DNA of 64,000 bases from UBA11740 sp035635855 (GTDB taxonomy: Bacteria > Acidobacteriota > Blastocatellia > Pyrinomonadales > Pyrinomonadaceae). Numbering within the stretch: position 1 is the first letter of the stretch; every line of letters begins with the position of its first letter. The notes below the pieces were generated by a model. That model was not told where the DNA came from and searched no databases. It saw nothing but the letters and a program-made list of their open reading frames with translations. The DNA is taken from contig DASQAF010000040.1 in NCBI GenBank assembly GCA_035635855.1, positions 62,001 to 126,000 on the forward strand, written 5' to 3'. Both the position numbers and the translations under genes were made by a program. Of the stretch, positions 18,401 to 26,048 are shown piece by piece.

Positions 18401-18517
18401 CGATGGCGAATGATTAATGCCGAGCGGCTGCCGGCTTTCAATCAAATCTTGAAGCAAAACAAATTCGCGACGCTCGCAACAATGAAAGTTGAGAACGATT
18501 CCGTGTGTCCCAACTAA
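15407..18517 (+). CDS. secreted VPS10/sortilin-like beta-propeller protein (BNR repeats)
   Basis: Protein of 1036 aa. It has a signal peptide (1-25, ending TAVAQ), then many BNR/Asp-box repeats of the form S-x-D-G-G-x-T-W (KTTDGGRVWKPIF, KSADGGKTWTNV, RTTDGGRTWNNV), building a sortilin-type ten-bladed propeller over about 30-700. A C-terminal beta domain and a helical tail (about 880-1036) follow. These acidobacterial proteins are often labelled glycosyl hydrolases, but no catalytic residue is evident, so a binding role is as likely. GGAGG precedes the ATG by seven bases. A paralogue lies at 26049 and a broken copy at 23855. Confidence 0.9.
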   Translation: MNRSGRSDFLLAIFSIVLLTTTAVAQYNPESFSAMKWRLVGPHRAGRVTAVAGIPGKPAIYYFGTPGGGVWKTTDGGRVWKPIFDDMHVASIGALALAPSNPDIIYVGTGEETEGNGVYKSADGGKTWTNVGLRNTHHVSSIIIDPGNPDVVLAASLDFLTPGRERGIFRTTDGGRTWNNVLLKDDNTAVVDMCAAPDDARIVYAATNTFQLDPINRRVIASDARIYKSIDEGITWQPLSGTGLPEAGRGRIGVAVAPRSGGQRVYAIMNPGFFRSDDGGLTWRRSTTDPRILGNGFFGRTFVDPKNADVVYVMQTSMYRSADGGKTFESFKGGPSGEDQHVLWIAPDDPQRMFLGSDQGAIISLDGGHTWTEWFNQPTGQMYHVATDNEFPYRLYASQQDSGSVAVLSRSDFGMITYRDWLSTGSFESGYIAPDPVNRNLVYSVGWYGSVLRMDRTTGQIATVFAPGANYRYTWETPLVFSPRDPKALYVGMQSVLRTTDEGKIWQEISPDLTEKIPSPNNRGVIQTITPSAAQSGEIWVGTNSGFVQLTRDNGATWNDVTPPELPARSNITSIEASSVDAETAYVIAAAGRGDSHPYIYRTRDAGKTWQKIVTGLPQNVIARVVREDPARKGLLYAGTETGVYLSFDGGDSWQPMQFNLPTTSVRDLNVHGNDLVAATYGRGLWILDDLSPLRQVNAEVGSGGAHLFKPATAMRVRWDNHPDTPLSADVPAGENPPDGAIIYYYLKSSPAKEITLEIRDERGQTVRQFTSKAPAPDNTPKNVPDYWFAPPDVLSKNSGLNRFVWDLQWPHPATLPYSFRGVHLDYIEYTLPDHAIAGKTPRDQPPGPLVAPGKYEIVLTVDGKTYRQPLVVNLDPRVRVSSADLEAQVDLARMIDAWMNTSFRSYNDVGTLRLALAKARKAFDSNPQAKEVSEAASSLDRELGEIQDGTNAAPGFGAVNRDLARYVTMIQSGDMRPAKSAADSAGLACTALKNDLLRWRMINAERLPAFNQILKQNKFATLATMKVENDSVCPN

Positions 18518-18520
18518 TGG

Positions 18521-18620
18521 ACACGATTGACAGGATTTACACGATTTACCAGAGCGAATCAGAAAAGCTTCGTTAGCCCGTCATTTTAATCTTGTGAATC
18601 ATGTAAAGCTTGTCCTGTGA
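18521..18620. repeat. inverted ACAGGATTTACA-type repeat
   Basis: The stretch starting GACACGATTGACAGGATTTA is mirrored by TGTAAAGCTTGTCCTGTGAC, filling the gap between the propeller and racemase genes. Confidence 0.5.
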
Positions 18621-18626
18621 CTGAAG

Positions 18627-19373
18627 ATGAAAACTGTTGGCATCATCGGTGGCGTCGGACCAGAGTCAACGATTGAATACTATCGTTTGATTATTGCCGC
18701 GTATCGCGAACGGCAGTGTGGCCCGAGCGTCCCGCCCGATGGTCACGCGCAGGATGCGCGTGGCACGAGTAATCCGTCGATCATAATCAACAGCGTAGAT
18801 GTGAACCGGCTGCTGGCCTGGATGAAGGCGGACAACCTGGCTGCCGTCACTGATTATCTGGTGGGCGAGTTGGAGCGGCTGGCGCGCGCCGGTGTCGATT
18901 TCGGAGTGATCGCTGCCAACACGCCGCATATTGTCTTTGACGAGCTGCAAAAGCGTTCGCCCATCCCGCTGCTCAGCATTGTCGAAGCAACGCGGAATGA
19001 GGCGCGGGCGCGCGGTATGAAGAGAGTCGGTTTGTTGGGCACTCGTTTCACTATGGAAGCGCGGTTCTATCCGGAAGTATTCGCCCGGGCGGACCTGACG
19101 ATTGTCGTTCCTAATCCAGACGAGCAATCTTACATCCACGAAAAATATCTGGGAGAACTGCTCAACGACATCTTCAGCCCGGAAACGCGCGAGGGTTTAC
19201 TGGCAATCGTGGATCGATTGAGAGAACGCGACGGTATCGAAGGCCTGATTCTGGGCGGGACAGAATTGCCTTTGATCCTGCGCGATGAGGAACACAACGG
19301 AGTTCCCTTCCTCGACACGACAAAAATTCACGTCCAAAGCATTGTCAACGAATTGCTGAAGACCGCTGAATAG
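18627..19373 (+). CDS. aspartate/glutamate racemase family protein carrying a palindromic in-frame insert
   Basis: Protein of 248 aa. MKTVGIIGGVGPESTIEYYR opens the fold, N-x-P appears as AANTPH (first catalytic Cys replaced by Thr), and the second site is GGTELPL, again Thr where Cys is common. A Cys/Thr swap is known in amino-acid racemases of this family, but loss of both Cys makes the activity uncertain. Residues 31-47 (CGPSVPPDGHAQDARGT) interrupt the usual join between the first helix and the NPSIIIN strand. Their DNA is a copy of the intergenic palindrome seen at 6470, so the insert is repeat-derived. Upstream DNA is a repeat pair and no clear promoter was seen. Confidence 0.85.
   Translation: MKTVGIIGGVGPESTIEYYRLIIAAYRERQCGPSVPPDGHAQDARGTSNPSIIINSVDVNRLLAWMKADNLAAVTDYLVGELERLARAGVDFGVIAANTPHIVFDELQKRSPIPLLSIVEATRNEARARGMKRVGLLGTRFTMEARFYPEVFARADLTIVVPNPDEQSYIHEKYLGELLNDIFSPETREGLLAIVDRLRERDGIEGLILGGTELPLILRDEEHNGVPFLDTTKIHVQSIVNELLKTAE
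18717..18767 (+). repeat. palindromic element inserted in frame within the racemase gene
   Basis: The 51-base stretch encodes residues 31-47 of the racemase. Its core CACGCGCAGGATGCGCGTG (18744-18762) is identical to the intergenic copy at 6470-6488. The length is a multiple of three and no stop is introduced. Confidence 0.75.
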
Positions 19374-19404
19374 ACTCGCGAAAAACAAAATCCTGAGAAC
19401 GGGG

Positions 19405-19433
19405 TTGACTTGAATATCGGTTTGTCGTAAAAG
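19405..19433 (+). promoter_or_regulatory. promoter for prolyl oligopeptidase, framed by inverted repeats
   Basis: TTGACT at 19405-19410, a 17-base spacer, TAAAAG at 19428-19433. The -35 lies inside GGGGTTGACT (19401-19410), which is inverted as AGTCAACCCC at 19437-19446. The pair brackets the core promoter and could be an operator. Confidence 0.6.
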
Positions 19434-19502
19434 GCGAGTCAACCCCGGAGCCATTTTGCCGCGCGGCAACACCGCAGTGCTCAAATATAAGGAGACTCTT
19501 CC

Positions 19503-21659
19503 ATGAGACACTTCAGATTACTCACTGTCATTGTCGGCTTGCTCTTTCTGCTTGTTTCCGCTGTTTCTGCCCAGGATGGACCGCCGAAAGCGGCCGTGCA
19601 CGAAGTGACGGACACCTATTTCGGACAGAAGATCGTCGATCCCTATCGGTGGATGGAAGATTCGAAAAGTGCCGAGACCACGGCCTGGATGAAAGCTCAG
19701 GCTGATTACACCAGAGGCTATCTCGAGCGTCTGTCGATGCGCGCGGAATTGCTGAAACGTCTCGAAGCGCTAAGTGAGACCGGCGTCCGCGTATCGGGAG
19801 TTCAGCGCGCCGGCAACTTTTATTTTTATTACCGGCTGGCGCCGGGTGAAAATGACCGCAGACTTTACGTGCGCGAGGGCTTCAAAGGCGCGGAACGTTT
19901 GCTGATCGATCCCGATAAGCTTTCTTCCCCGGGTAAGCGTTACTCAATTGATACTTACAGTCCCTCTTTCGATGGCAAGTATGTCTCTTATACGGTGTCG
20001 CTGGGCGGCTCAGAAAACGGCGAAATGCGCGTGCTTGAAACCAGTACCGGTCGCGACCTGGGTGAGCGCATCGATCGCTGTCGCTTCGGCGCGGGCGCAT
20101 GGCTGCCCGATGGGCGTTCATTTCTATACAATCGGCTGCAAAAGCTGTCCGAAGGAGCGCCGCCAACCGACCTCTACCAAAAGAGCCGCGTCTATCTGCA
20201 CGTCCTGGGCGCAAATCCGGACGCGGACATAGTAGTCTTCGGTTATGAAGTAAATCCTAACATCAAGATGGAGCCGACGCCGCTCCCGTTTGCCTTTGTT
20301 CCGATTGGCTCGCAGTACGTCTTCGCCATAGTGAACTCCGGCGTGTCGCCCAATTCCGATTATTACGTAACGACCTTGGACAAAATTAGCCAAACGCCGA
20401 TTCCCTGGCGCCGGATTGCTTCGCTTGACGATTGTATTGCGGGCCTGGACATCCATGGCGATGACTTGTATCTCAACACTTATAAGAATACGCCGCGCTT
20501 TAAAGTGATTCACATCAAACTGACTTCGCCTGACCTGGCAAAAGCGGAAACGGTTTTTCCCGCGAGCGAGGCCGTGGTTACCAATATAGGAACGGCCAGG
20601 GACGCGCTCTATGTGCAAACGCTCGACGGCGGAGTTGGCAAACTCTGGCGAGTGGATTACAAAGGCGGCGCACCGCAAGCGATCAAGTTGCCATACGACG
20701 GCACGGCCTTTATCGGCTGGACCGATCAGGAGAGTGACGGAGTCTTGTTTGGCTTGACCTCATGGACAAAGTCAGCGGCTTACCTCGCTTACAATCCCAA
20801 GACGCAAACGGCAACGGATACGACGCTCGTTCCGCCAATTCCGATTGACCTGTCGAGTATTGAAAGCACTTCAGTCAAAGTAAAGAGTTACGACGGCACG
20901 ATGGTTCCGCTGGTGATTCTTTACAAACGAGGATTGAAGCGCGATGGCACGAACCCCACGCTACTCAACGGCTATGGAGCCTATGGCATCGTCAATACGG
21001 AACCGTTCTTTGCTTCGAATTTCTTGCCGTGGCTCGAGCGCGGCGGCGTGATAGCGCTGGCGGGCGTGCGCGGTGGGGGTGAATACGGCGAAGACTGGCA
21101 CCTGGCCGGGAAACAAAAAACCAAACCGAATACCTGGAAAGACTTCATCGCCTGCGCTGAGTATCTCATTAACGAGAAATACACCAGCGCCGGGCATCTT
21201 GCCGGCCAGGGTGGAAGTGCCGGCGGCATTCTGATCGGAAACTCGATCGTCGACCGGCCGGATCTGTTCGGCGCGGCCATAGATCAGGTGGGTGACAATA
21301 ATGCCTTGCGATTTGAAATCACCTCCAATGGCGTACCAAATATTCCGGAGTTCGGCTCCGTCAAAACTGAGGAAGGCTTCAAAGCTCTGCTGGCGATGGA
21401 CGCTTACACCAAAGTGAAAGACGGGGTGAAATATCCGGCAGTCTTATTGACCACGGGCATTAACGATCCGCGCGTTGAACCCTGGATGTCCGCGAAAATG
21501 GCCGCGCGTCTGCAAGCGGCCACAACCAGCAACAGGCCTGTGCTCCTGCGGATTGACTATGACGCCGGTCATGGCTTCGGCTCCACCAAGCGTCAACGCA
21601 ACGAGCAAGCCGCCGACATCTATGCTTTTCTGTTTCAGCAACTGGCATCCAACAAATAG
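19503..21659 (+). CDS. secreted prolyl oligopeptidase (S9A)
   Basis: Protein of 718 aa with a signal peptide (1-23, ending VSAQ). A seven-bladed propeller (about 80-440) is followed by an alpha/beta-hydrolase domain with the catalytic triad S572 in GGSAGG, D655 in INDPRVEPW and H690 in AGHGFG. It cleaves after proline in short peptides, here probably in the periplasm. The opening motif VTDTYFGQKIVDPYRWMED is typical of the family. ATAAGGAGA precedes the ATG. A DUF1801 gene starts 15 bases downstream. Confidence 0.95.
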   Translation: MRHFRLLTVIVGLLFLLVSAVSAQDGPPKAAVHEVTDTYFGQKIVDPYRWMEDSKSAETTAWMKAQADYTRGYLERLSMRAELLKRLEALSETGVRVSGVQRAGNFYFYYRLAPGENDRRLYVREGFKGAERLLIDPDKLSSPGKRYSIDTYSPSFDGKYVSYTVSLGGSENGEMRVLETSTGRDLGERIDRCRFGAGAWLPDGRSFLYNRLQKLSEGAPPTDLYQKSRVYLHVLGANPDADIVVFGYEVNPNIKMEPTPLPFAFVPIGSQYVFAIVNSGVSPNSDYYVTTLDKISQTPIPWRRIASLDDCIAGLDIHGDDLYLNTYKNTPRFKVIHIKLTSPDLAKAETVFPASEAVVTNIGTARDALYVQTLDGGVGKLWRVDYKGGAPQAIKLPYDGTAFIGWTDQESDGVLFGLTSWTKSAAYLAYNPKTQTATDTTLVPPIPIDLSSIESTSVKVKSYDGTMVPLVILYKRGLKRDGTNPTLLNGYGAYGIVNTEPFFASNFLPWLERGGVIALAGVRGGGEYGEDWHLAGKQKTKPNTWKDFIACAEYLINEKYTSAGHLAGQGGSAGGILIGNSIVDRPDLFGAAIDQVGDNNALRFEITSNGVPNIPEFGSVKTEEGFKALLAMDAYTKVKDGVKYPAVLLTTGINDPRVEPWMSAKMAARLQAATTSNRPVLLRIDYDAGHGFGSTKRQRNEQAADIYAFLFQQLASNK

Positions 21660-21674
21660 TCGCGCCGTTCTAAG

Positions 21675-22148
21675 GTGAAACATCCACCGCCAGGTTCGCT
21701 CATCAAATTCCTGAAGCCCTACGATGGCGAGATTCGCGATCTTGCATTAGGGCTTCGCGCCCTGGTGCTCGAAGAGATTGGGCCGTGCTACGAAAACATC
21801 TATGACGCCTACAGCGCGGTGGCGATTGGTTACGGCACGAGCGATCGTTTGAGTGATGGCATCTTTCACATCGCGGTTTATTCAAAGCACGTCAATCTTG
21901 GTTTCAATGACGGAGCGTCGCTCGACGATCCGAAGGGAATTTTGCTGGGCAAGGGTAACCGAATCCGACATATTGCGATCAAGAATGCCGACGACCTGGC
22001 CCGGCCAGAGTTGCGCGCCTACATACGCCGCGCGCGAAAGCAAGCGCGGGCGGATGCGCGCAAGCTCGGCGGGCCAGCGCCGAAAAAACCTGAACGCGTG
22101 ATTTCCACAGTGAAGGCGATTTATCCAAAGAAGCGCCGGCCAAAGTAA
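21675..22148 (+). CDS. DUF1801 domain protein
   Basis: Protein of 157 aa with a GTG start, 15 bases after the prolyl oligopeptidase stop. The DUF1801/YdhG-like core is visible (LRALVLEEIGPCYENIYDAY, FHIAVYSKHVNLGFNDGASLDDP, LLGKGNRIRHIAIKN), followed by a very basic tail (KQARADARKLGG ... KKRRPK). The family has a small alpha/beta fold of unclear function; some members are linked to iron or nucleic acids. It is cytosolic. Confidence 0.85.
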   Translation: MKHPPPGSLIKFLKPYDGEIRDLALGLRALVLEEIGPCYENIYDAYSAVAIGYGTSDRLSDGIFHIAVYSKHVNLGFNDGASLDDPKGILLGKGNRIRHIAIKNADDLARPELRAYIRRARKQARADARKLGGPAPKKPERVISTVKAIYPKKRRPK

Positions 22149-22212
22149 GTAGCATAGGCTTTAGTCTGTGAAGGTCGCGCCGGGAACTCACAGACTAAAG
22201 TCTGCGCCACTT
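22149..22212. repeat. inverted TTTAGTCTGTGA repeat pair
   Basis: GGCTTTAGTCTGTGA, then a GC-rich centre, then TCACAGACTAAAGTCTGC. It directly follows the DUF1801 stop and may also terminate transcription. Confidence 0.6.
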
Positions 22213-22227
22213 GGGTGGGCCTTGAAC

Positions 22228-22292
22228 ATCGGAGTGAGTTGGCGGAGAATTGGCAACACCGACTGCTTGTCGCCAATTTAACAAACTCCGAT
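22228..22292 (+). promoter_or_regulatory. structured leader before the radical SAM gene
   Basis: ATCGGAGT (22228-22235) pairs with ACTCCGAT (22285-22292), and inside it TTGGCG (22239-22244) pairs with CGCCAA (22271-22276). It lies 27 bases before the ATG at 22319. No B12 box was seen, so it is not called a cobalamin riboswitch. Confidence 0.4.
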
Positions 22293-22318
22293 CGAGGCAA
22301 ACGATTGGATTAGATATT

Positions 22319-23812
22319 ATGAACGCACTACTCATCTATCCGGAATTTCCTGATACGTTCTGGAGCTTTCGTCACGCCCTCAGATTTATCGCCAAGAAAT
22401 CTGCCTTTCCGCCGCTCGGACTCCTGACGATTTCTTCGATGCTGCCGAGGCCCTGGAACCGGCGGCTGATTGACATGAACGTTCGTCCGCTCACGACCGC
22501 TGATCTAAAGTGGGCGGACGTCGTCTTTGCCAGCGCGATGTATGTTCAGAAGGAGTCGCTCAAAGAAGTCGTCCGTCTATGTAAGGCCCAGGGAAAAACA
22601 GTTGTCATGGGTGGCCCGTATGCTTCGATGGGGCTCAACGATGCGATTGAAGCCGATCACGTTTTCGTCGGCGAAGTCGAGACGACGTTTCCCACGTTCC
22701 TGGATGATTTTGAGCATGGCGAGGCGAAAGCGGTTTATCAGGCTGCAGAGCGACCGCCGCTCTCGTTAACGCCGATTCCGGATTTCGGGCTGGCCGAACT
22801 CTCGCAGTACAGCGACATGTCCGTGCAGTACTCGCGCGGCTGTCCATTCAATTGCGAGTTCTGCGACATCATAGAGATTTACGGCCGCGTTCCACGCACA
22901 AAGAGCAATCAACAAATTCTCGCCGAACTCGACACGCTGCTGCGTATTGGCTGGCGTGGTGAGGTCTTCATCGTTGACGACAATTTTATCGGCAACAAGA
23001 AAAACGTCCGGCTGCTGATGCCGGAGTTGGCCGAATGGTCTGCGCGCAACAAGTATCCCTTCGCATTTACTACGGAAGCGAGCGTGAACCTTGCTGACGA
23101 CGATGAATTGCTGGCGCAGATGCAAACGGCTGGTTTCAGGCAAGTTTTTATCGGCATCGAAACACCAGTTGTGGAAAGTTTGATAGAGGCACAGAAGGGT
23201 CAGAACACTCGCCGCGATCTCATAGACTCGGTAAGAAAAGTGCAGAGTTACGGGATGGAGGTGCTGGCCGGCTTCATCGTCGGCTTCGATAATGACCCGG
23301 ATGACATCTTCGAGCGGCAGATCAACTTCATTCGTGAAAGCGCGATCCCGGTCGCGATGGTCGGCTTGCTGGCTGCAATTCCCGACACGCAACTCTGGCG
23401 GCGACTGGAGCGCGAAGGGCGGCTCATGGGAGTTGAGCACACTGGAAGCAACACGGATTGCGTGCTCAACTTTGTCCCGAAGATGGACGCCAATCGCTTA
23501 ATTGAAGGTTACAAATCAATCCTCCGAAATATCTACAATCCCCGCGAGTATTACGAGCGTTCACTCGACAGCCTGGGCTGGGTCATGCGTGATGGTGTGC
23601 CGCAGATTGGCGAAGGAGGACTGAAGCGAGAAGACATCATCGCCTTCGCTCGCATCGTCTTTGCGCTGGGTGTGCGCGACAGGTCACGTGGAGAGTTCTG
23701 GCGCTTCATGAGACGCGTTGTCTCCGAGCACCGGGACAAGATTGACGATGGTTTGATGCTGGCGGCCCTTGGCTACCATTTTCGGAAACTGACGGAAGTT
23801 TATTGTAATTAA
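22319..23812 (+). CDS. B12-binding-domain radical SAM enzyme (DUF4070 type)
   Basis: Protein of 497 aa from the ATG at 22319. A longer 520-aa reading exists, but the extra residues match nothing. An N-terminal Rossmann-like cobalamin-binding domain (MNALLIYPEFPDTFWSFRH ... MGGPYAS) is followed by the radical SAM barrel with the 4Fe-4S motif C-x3-C-x2-C in RGCPFNCEFCDI, and a C-terminal DUF4070-like region (NPREYYERSLDSLGWV). Relatives methylate unactivated carbons, for example in hopanoids, but the substrate here is unknown. No hopanoid genes are nearby. Confidence 0.9.
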   Translation: MNALLIYPEFPDTFWSFRHALRFIAKKSAFPPLGLLTISSMLPRPWNRRLIDMNVRPLTTADLKWADVVFASAMYVQKESLKEVVRLCKAQGKTVVMGGPYASMGLNDAIEADHVFVGEVETTFPTFLDDFEHGEAKAVYQAAERPPLSLTPIPDFGLAELSQYSDMSVQYSRGCPFNCEFCDIIEIYGRVPRTKSNQQILAELDTLLRIGWRGEVFIVDDNFIGNKKNVRLLMPELAEWSARNKYPFAFTTEASVNLADDDELLAQMQTAGFRQVFIGIETPVVESLIEAQKGQNTRRDLIDSVRKVQSYGMEVLAGFIVGFDNDPDDIFERQINFIRESAIPVAMVGLLAAIPDTQLWRRLEREGRLMGVEHTGSNTDCVLNFVPKMDANRLIEGYKSILRNIYNPREYYERSLDSLGWVMRDGVPQIGEGGLKREDIIAFARIVFALGVRDRSRGEFWRFMRRVVSEHRDKIDDGLMLAALGYHFRKLTEVYCN

Positions 23813-23854
23813 AGAATGAAACGGCCAGGGCGCGTTCTTTAACTTTTACTTTTT

Positions 23855-24122
23855 CCGTTTCGCGCCGGGCGCGTCAATGCCGTCAGCGGCGTCGCCGGCC
23901 AACTGGACACTTTCTATTTTGGATCGGTGGGTGGCGGCGTTTGGAAATCGATGAACTCCAGGCGGACGTGGACGCCCGTGTTCGACGCCAACAACTTCGC
24001 GTCAATTGGGGCGATCGGTGTTGCTTCTTCGAACCCGAAGCTTGTCTACGTGGGTACCGGCGAAGCCGACATGCGCGACTCGATCCAGTTTGGCGACGGC
24101 ATCTGCAAATCAATCTGACGCG
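23855..24122 (+). pseudogene. fragment of a VPS10/sortilin-like propeller gene
   Basis: This stretch matches the 26193-26459 part of the full-length propeller gene base for base over most of its length (roughly nine in ten by eye). It encodes FRAGRVNAVSGVAGQ ... GGGVWKSMNS ... VYVGTGEADMRDS. It has no start, is preceded by unrelated sequence, and ends with one inserted T (AATCAATCTGACGCG against AATCAATCGACGCG in the parent) that makes a stop. It then diverges completely into the 3' flank of the PqqD-like gene. Confidence 0.88.
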
Positions 24123-24137
24123 CGCGAATCTGCCAGG

Positions 24138-24632
24138 CTAGGTACATTGGAAAACGCCCCGGCCGTTGTCTACACAGCTGTTACTGCAACATTGGCTATT
24201 GGCAGTACAGGTGGTGCCGTTGGCTCCACAGGTCGCCGCCGCGGCCGCCGTCGGTGCCACGATAGAACTGACCAGGGGCATGGTCACTGCCGCCGCAATC
24301 CCCAGCCGTTTCACCAGAACTCGCCTCGACATCCATTCCATTCTTGCGGGTCTTACAGATGGCTCCTGCAGAAGACGAGATTTTCTTAATTGCTCTAAGG
24401 CGAACCAAACAACTTCGTCCGCAACCGGAACGTTCATTTTATCCGCCAGCAGTTGAGCCATCTCCGCGATCGTTGTCGTCCCATCGCAATGGGCCCAGAT
24501 CATTGCGGCTGTCGGATTAAGACAGTGAGCATGGTCGCTGTTTCGGTCATAGACAAGCATGTCGCCGGCGACCTCTCGAGTGACCAATTGACCCTTGCGA
24601 GCCCTGGGTAGTCGCTGATGAGTTCTCTTCAT
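24138..24632 (-). CDS. PqqD-like domain fused to Tat-like segment and six-cysteine knottin-like tail
   Basis: Protein of 164 aa from the ATG at 24632, which has AAGGAG at 24648-24643; the reading could extend to 24749 without a plausible RBS. Residues 1-92 are a PqqD-like winged-helix domain (LVYDRNSDHAHCLNPTAAMI, CDGTTTIAEMAQLL), the fold used as a RiPP recognition element. Residues 102-133 hold S-R-R-V-L-V-K then a hydrophobic stretch ending APTAAAAA, resembling an internal twin-arginine signal. The tail has C135-x6-C142-x5-C148-C149-x3-C153-x9-C163, the spacing of inhibitor cystine knots. A nucleotidyltransferase gene lies just upstream. The function is unknown. Confidence 0.8.
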   Translation of the reverse strand: MKRTHQRLPRARKGQLVTREVAGDMLVYDRNSDHAHCLNPTAAMIWAHCDGTTTIAEMAQLLADKMNVPVADEVVWFALEQLRKSRLLQEPSVRPARMEWMSRRVLVKRLGIAAAVTMPLVSSIVAPTAAAAATCGANGTTCTANSQCCSNSCVDNGRGVFQCT

Positions 24633-24720
24633 TCGCAAAGCTCCTTCTCTTCCAATCGGGAGGACAACTATTCGGGAGTTAATAGCGGATACAGCTATTT
24701 CGGTAGGACAGTGCGTTTGA

Positions 24721-24749
24721 ATCTTGATGCCGGCATCCAGGGAAGTCAA
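24721..24749 (-). promoter_or_regulatory. promoter for the PqqD-like gene
   Basis: Reading leftward: TTGACT at 24749-24744, a 17-base spacer, CAAGAT at 24726-24721. It lies between the nucleotidyltransferase stop and the PqqD-like ATG, so the downstream gene may be expressed separately. The leader would be about 80 bases. Confidence 0.5.
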
Positions 24750-24756
24750 CTGGCAC

Positions 24757-25815
24757 CTAACGCTCCTCGCTGATCATTCCTCGGAAGTGCAAGAGGAAAT
24801 TCACAGCGCGCAAGAAGCAGTTACCAAGCTGAAATGGTAATCGAGGTATATCATTGAATGGGCCGTTCAGGTCGATCGTTGCTTCAACCGGGCTGGGCCA
24901 GTGGCATCGTATTCGTTTCAGCGAGTGAATCGGACGACGCCATGCCCTGGTCATTGGAGATTTGTGCCTTTCATATATCGAGCGAACCTCCCACTCCTTC
25001 AGAACAGATGGTAGCAACCAACTGGGCAGTTGTTTGGCGCATGCTGTTGCCGGAACGCCGTTCATGTCGGCCTTCAGGAGATGCTGCGCGAGTGCGAGAG
25101 TACAGGCGACCCAGTCTCTGGTTCGCTGATTAGTTCCCAGGCATAAATCCCAATCAAAGGCCGGAACCCGTGCTTCCAACGCAACTGATACGTCGCACAG
25201 CCACAAAGGACGCCACGCTCCTTCGCGCAGGAAGTGAAAACATAACAGGCGCAGATGGTCTTCCGGCCCCAGTGTTCGCACGGTCATGCCGTCAATCCCC
25301 GGGCACTGAGAGCGCGCGTACAATTCATCCCAGAGCTGGTTGCCAAACCTGGCAAAACCCTTATGCAAGTCTACGCGATATTTCTTGCCCGTCTCAGTAT
25401 TGAGCAACGCCTTTGCGGTCAGATATTGATCCGGATGAACACACAGATCAATATCTCCATACGGTCGCAACCCGGGCTCAACATACAGTCGCGCGATGGC
25501 CCAGCCTTTAACCAAAACCGGCTCGACTCTATGTGACCGGAACAGTCCGACAACTTCCTGGATCTCGCGCTCATGAAGGGCAGCTTGCAGAGCATGGAGA
25601 CGGTGGGCTTCCCTTAGTTGCAAAGCTGCGGGAGTGGTCCGCAACTCCGAGTTACTAACCGGCCGCCAACCCAGAGCGCCGGCTCCTGTTTCGAGGAGTG
25701 TGGGAGTCACGTCCGCGAGCTGCTCGGCAGAGATCTCAAGCTTAGGGGGAACCCGCCGCCAAGCGCCAGCCAGTACCAGGGCGATTAGTCTGCTATTATT
25801 GTGCAACCGACTCAA
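24757..25815 (-). CDS. NTP_transf_5-like nucleotidyltransferase
   Basis: Protein of 352 aa. The nucleotidyltransferase core reads VLVKGWAIARLYVEPGLRPYGDIDLCVHPDQY, with G-W and the metal-binding D-x-D in YGDIDL. A following H-rich stretch, LGPEDHLRLLCFHFLREG, is typical of PF14907. Members accompany PqqD-like proteins and HPr-kinase-related proteins in exosortase and lasso-peptide settings; no such kinase is here. The only upstream start options are TTG (25815 or 25803), so the start is uncertain. It is placed to act with the PqqD-knottin protein downstream, perhaps by modifying it, which is inference. Confidence 0.8.
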   Translation of the reverse strand: MSRLHNNSRLIALVLAGAWRRVPPKLEISAEQLADVTPTLLETGAGALGWRPVSNSELRTTPAALQLREAHRLHALQAALHEREIQEVVGLFRSHRVEPVLVKGWAIARLYVEPGLRPYGDIDLCVHPDQYLTAKALLNTETGKKYRVDLHKGFARFGNQLWDELYARSQCPGIDGMTVRTLGPEDHLRLLCFHFLREGAWRPLWLCDVSVALEARVPAFDWDLCLGTNQRTRDWVACTLALAQHLLKADMNGVPATACAKQLPSWLLPSVLKEWEVRSIYERHKSPMTRAWRRPIHSLKRIRCHWPSPVEATIDLNGPFNDIPRLPFQLGNCFLRAVNFLLHFRGMISEER

Positions 25816-26048
25816 AGTATTTTCGGCGTTTACGGAATCAGCCTATACGTTTTGCCAACAACTCTGTGAGGTAATTCCAATGGTGAGTATTATCTAACAG
25901 AAGTTTCCATCGAAGTGACTTTAAACCTGGATTACCTGAGACGGGTACCATGATTTGAGCGATTATCTATTCTTTTGAGCCAGATTCAATAAGAAAGAAA
26001 GCACGGCCCTGAAAGTCATTGGGGCTAACTGTCGAGGAGGAATCATCA

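Noticed and set aside
22228..22292. cobalamin riboswitch
   Set aside because: There is no B12 box or the expected multi-stem layout, only a simple nested hairpin.
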